A DNA stretch of 15,561 bases from JBFJVZ01 sp041623895 (GTDB lineage Bacteria > Planctomycetota > Planctomycetia > Pirellulales > Pirellulaceae). The translations under genes and the position numbers were made by a program. Under the pieces are notes generated by a model. The model searched no databases. It saw nothing but the letters and a program-made list of their open reading frames with translations, and was not told the DNA's origin. The stretch covers positions 1 to 15,561 of the forward strand of contig JBFJVZ010000153.1 of assembly GCA_041623895.1 (NCBI GenBank), given 5' to 3'. Positions 14,430-15,561 of this stretch are shown one piece after another. How positions within the stretch are numbered: the first letter of the stretch is position 1; each line of letters starts with the position of its first letter.

Positions 14430-14927
14430 ATGAAACGCTCACTCTTGCTTCGGCTCATTCCCTGTTTTGCCGTCGTCGCCGCCCTGGCGTCCGCGGGAAC
14501 CTCTTTGGCCAACGAGTACGTCGTCGACAGTCAAGTCACGAGCGACACCGTGGCGGCCCCCGGCAGCTACGTCGGTGACATCTCGCCCGCAGAAGCCGGC
14601 ATCATCGGCGGTAGCGGTGCCGGATGCATCGATCGCGGGTACGGTCGGCCGGACCTGTTCTACAACTACTACACGCAGGGCAACTGCAACCGCAGCAATG
14701 CGCAGCTGTACATTTCGCCGCTGCCGGTGCCGCCGAATGTCGGCCACACGTTCTTTACCTATCAGCCGCTGTACCCTCACCACTTCATGTTCTGGCACAG
14801 CGACCGCTACCACAACTATTACGACGGTGGGCGGGGCACCAACCGTACTCGAGTTCGTTATTACAGCCCGCCGATCCGTCAGGCGATCAGCAACATTTAC
14901 TGGAACAAAATCCGCTTGCCCCGCTAA
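14430..14927 (+). CDS. Small secreted Tyr/His-rich protein of unknown function
   Basis: The 165-residue product has a textbook Sec signal: MKRSLLLR, the hydrophobic core IPCFAVVAALA and cleavage after TSLA (27), giving a mature protein of about 138 residues beginning NEYVVDS. The mature part has an acidic/Gly start and then a Tyr/His/Pro-rich body (PDLFYNYYTQGNC at 75-87, SPLPVPPNVGHTFFTYQPLYPHH at 96-118, HNYYDGG at 128-134). I recall similar short secreted proteins with 'LFYNYY ... PPxVGHTFxTYQPL' in planctomycetes, with no known function. There are two mature Cys (C66 and C86), possibly a disulfide. It begins at the strong ribosome site at 14413 and is followed by a second small secreted protein after 38 bp, probably one operon. 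Confidence 0.8.
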   Translation: MKRSLLLRLIPCFAVVAALASAGTSLANEYVVDSQVTSDTVAAPGSYVGDISPAEAGIIGGSGAGCIDRGYGRPDLFYNYYTQGNCNRSNAQLYISPLPVPPNVGHTFFTYQPLYPHHFMFWHSDRYHNYYDGGRGTNRTRVRYYSPPIRQAISNIYWNKIRLPR

Positions 14928-14965
14928 GCGATCTTTCACTCCCTGTTCACTTGATGGACGAAACC

Positions 14966-15346
14966 ATGACTCACCGATTCCTGTTGGCTGCTGGCCTGTT
15001 GGCAGCGTTGACGGCAACCACCAACAACGATGCCCAAGCGGGCGATCCCTTGGCGATGACCGAGATTTGGTCCTATAACTTTTCGATGGACCGGCCTTGG
15101 CACAGCGGTTACCAGGTTCAGCAGTGGGGCCATCCGCTGGCAATCGTGGTTCCGCCGACGGCGCACATGCGTCAAACCTATTCATGGGGCGTCAGCCAGA
15201 ACTTGATGTATCCCATTCATCATCAATTTGGTCGCAACGCCAGCGCACCCGGCATCGCTCCCTCGGGACATTTCCGACACGCGCCGCCATGGCCCAGCCA
15301 CACCGATCAATTCGGCTACAGCTACATTCGCGGCCCTTGGAAGTAA
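14966..15346 (+). CDS. Second small secreted aromatic-rich protein of unknown function
   Basis: The 126-residue product has a signal peptide (MTHRFLLAAGLLAALTATT, cleavage plausible after DAQA at 25), leaving about 101 residues. The mature part carries WGHPLAIVVPPTAHMRQTYS (54-73) and YPIHHQFGRN (82-91), a pattern I remember from planctomycete proteins of unknown function, and ends GYSYIRGPWK. It has no Cys and no catalytic motif. An in-frame ATG at 14954 would add four residues (MDET) before the same signal peptide; I chose 14966 for the more usual basic n-region, but neither has a strong ribosome site. It follows the Tyr/His-rich gene by 38 bp on the same strand. Confidence 0.75.
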   Translation: MTHRFLLAAGLLAALTATTNNDAQAGDPLAMTEIWSYNFSMDRPWHSGYQVQQWGHPLAIVVPPTAHMRQTYSWGVSQNLMYPIHHQFGRNASAPGIAPSGHFRHAPPWPSHTDQFGYSYIRGPWK

Positions 15347-15387
15347 ACGGGCGGTGAGTGGTTCGTCTGAACCATCCGAGTTCGGAG

Positions 15388-15412
15388 CGTAGCGGAAGTC
15401 GGAAGACTTCCG
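15388..15412. repeat. Dispersed palindromic intergenic repeat, copy 2
   Basis: GTAGC is followed by CGGAAGTC (15393-15400), a GGAA loop and GACTTCCG (15405-15412), a perfect 8-bp stem. It is the best-formed copy of the unit seen at 2818 and 15518. It lies 42-66 bases past the stop of the last gene and may help end its transcript. Confidence 0.6.
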
Positions 15413-15517
15413 GCAGTTCTCCGGCCCACCGAAACTCATGGCGAGTTCGGCTGCGCTGAAGACTGGCATTTGAAAATGCCTCGTGCTTTGTCCAGATTCA
15501 ATCTTAGGGTGGTGGTC

Positions 15518-15541
15518 GTAGCCGATGTCGCCAGACTTCGG
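15518..15541. repeat. Dispersed palindromic intergenic repeat, copy 3
   Basis: GTAGC is followed by CCGATGTC (15522-15529), GCCA and GACTTCGG (15534-15541): a stem with one mismatch. It has the same layout as the copies at 2818 and 15388, but both arms have changed together at the G/C position, which keeps pairing. Confidence 0.5.
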
Positions 15542-15561
15542 GGAATCTTGGAACGAACCGA

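Noticed and set aside
14297..14578. 93-codon plus-strand frame starting with TTG
   Set aside because: It overlaps the palindrome and the start of the well-supported secreted protein, whose ribosome site is strong.
14624..14953. Long upstream extension of the last secreted protein's frame
   Set aside because: It overlaps the preceding gene out of frame; the signal peptide begins only at 14966.
1..15561. CRISPR array, tRNA, rRNA, riboswitch, integrase or transposase
   Set aside because: I saw no regularly spaced repeats, no cloverleaf or conserved RNA stretches, and no recombinase motifs.

Overview
The window looks like an ordinary chromosomal segment of a Planctomycetes bacterium, probably of the Pirellulales (Rhodopirellula/Blastopirellula type). 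This is an inference. It rests on moderate GC, loosely packed genes with weak or absent Shine-Dalgarno sites, short secreted Tyr/His-rich proteins of a kind I associate with planctomycetes, and dispersed palindromic intergenic repeats of the 'GGGAGGGCGAGGC' and 'GTAGCGGAAGTCGGAAGACTTC' types. I see no tRNA, rRNA, CRISPR array, insertion sequence or phage gene.

Layout. At 1-55 there may be the 3' end of an upstream gene. At 280-2777 (+) a small lipoprotein is followed, with a 4-base-type overlap, by a large exported, mostly helical protein of unknown function. Converging on it, at 2872-5343 (-), are a membrane protein resembling DUF6384 and a long soluble coiled-coil protein. Divergent from these across a 275-bp gap is a TelA-like helical protein (5619-6851, +). 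These three genes form the most interesting module: three conserved-looking proteins without enzymatic motifs, one anchored in the membrane, sharing one regulatory gap, with family ties to the toxic-anion (tellurite) resistance/envelope-stress gene world but no established function.

At 6857-7514 (-) a 32-residue very basic protein precedes a FabZ/FabA-type hydroxyacyl-ACP dehydratase, probably as an operon. At 7665-8870 (-) lies an exported HExxH metallopeptidase with a low-complexity tail.

At 9294-13962 (-) lies a complete type IIA topoisomerase. The A subunit comes first, with a long basic N-terminal tail and no GyrA box in the usual place. The B subunit (short, 643-residue form) follows after 229 bp. 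Whether the pair acts as gyrase or as topoisomerase IV cannot be settled from the window. Two copies of an 83-bp inverted-repeat element sit directly behind the B-subunit stop.

The right end (14430-15346, +) carries two adjacent small secreted proteins, rich in Tyr, His and Pro, behind a gap with three clear DNA dyads. The window ends in repeat-bearing intergenic DNA.
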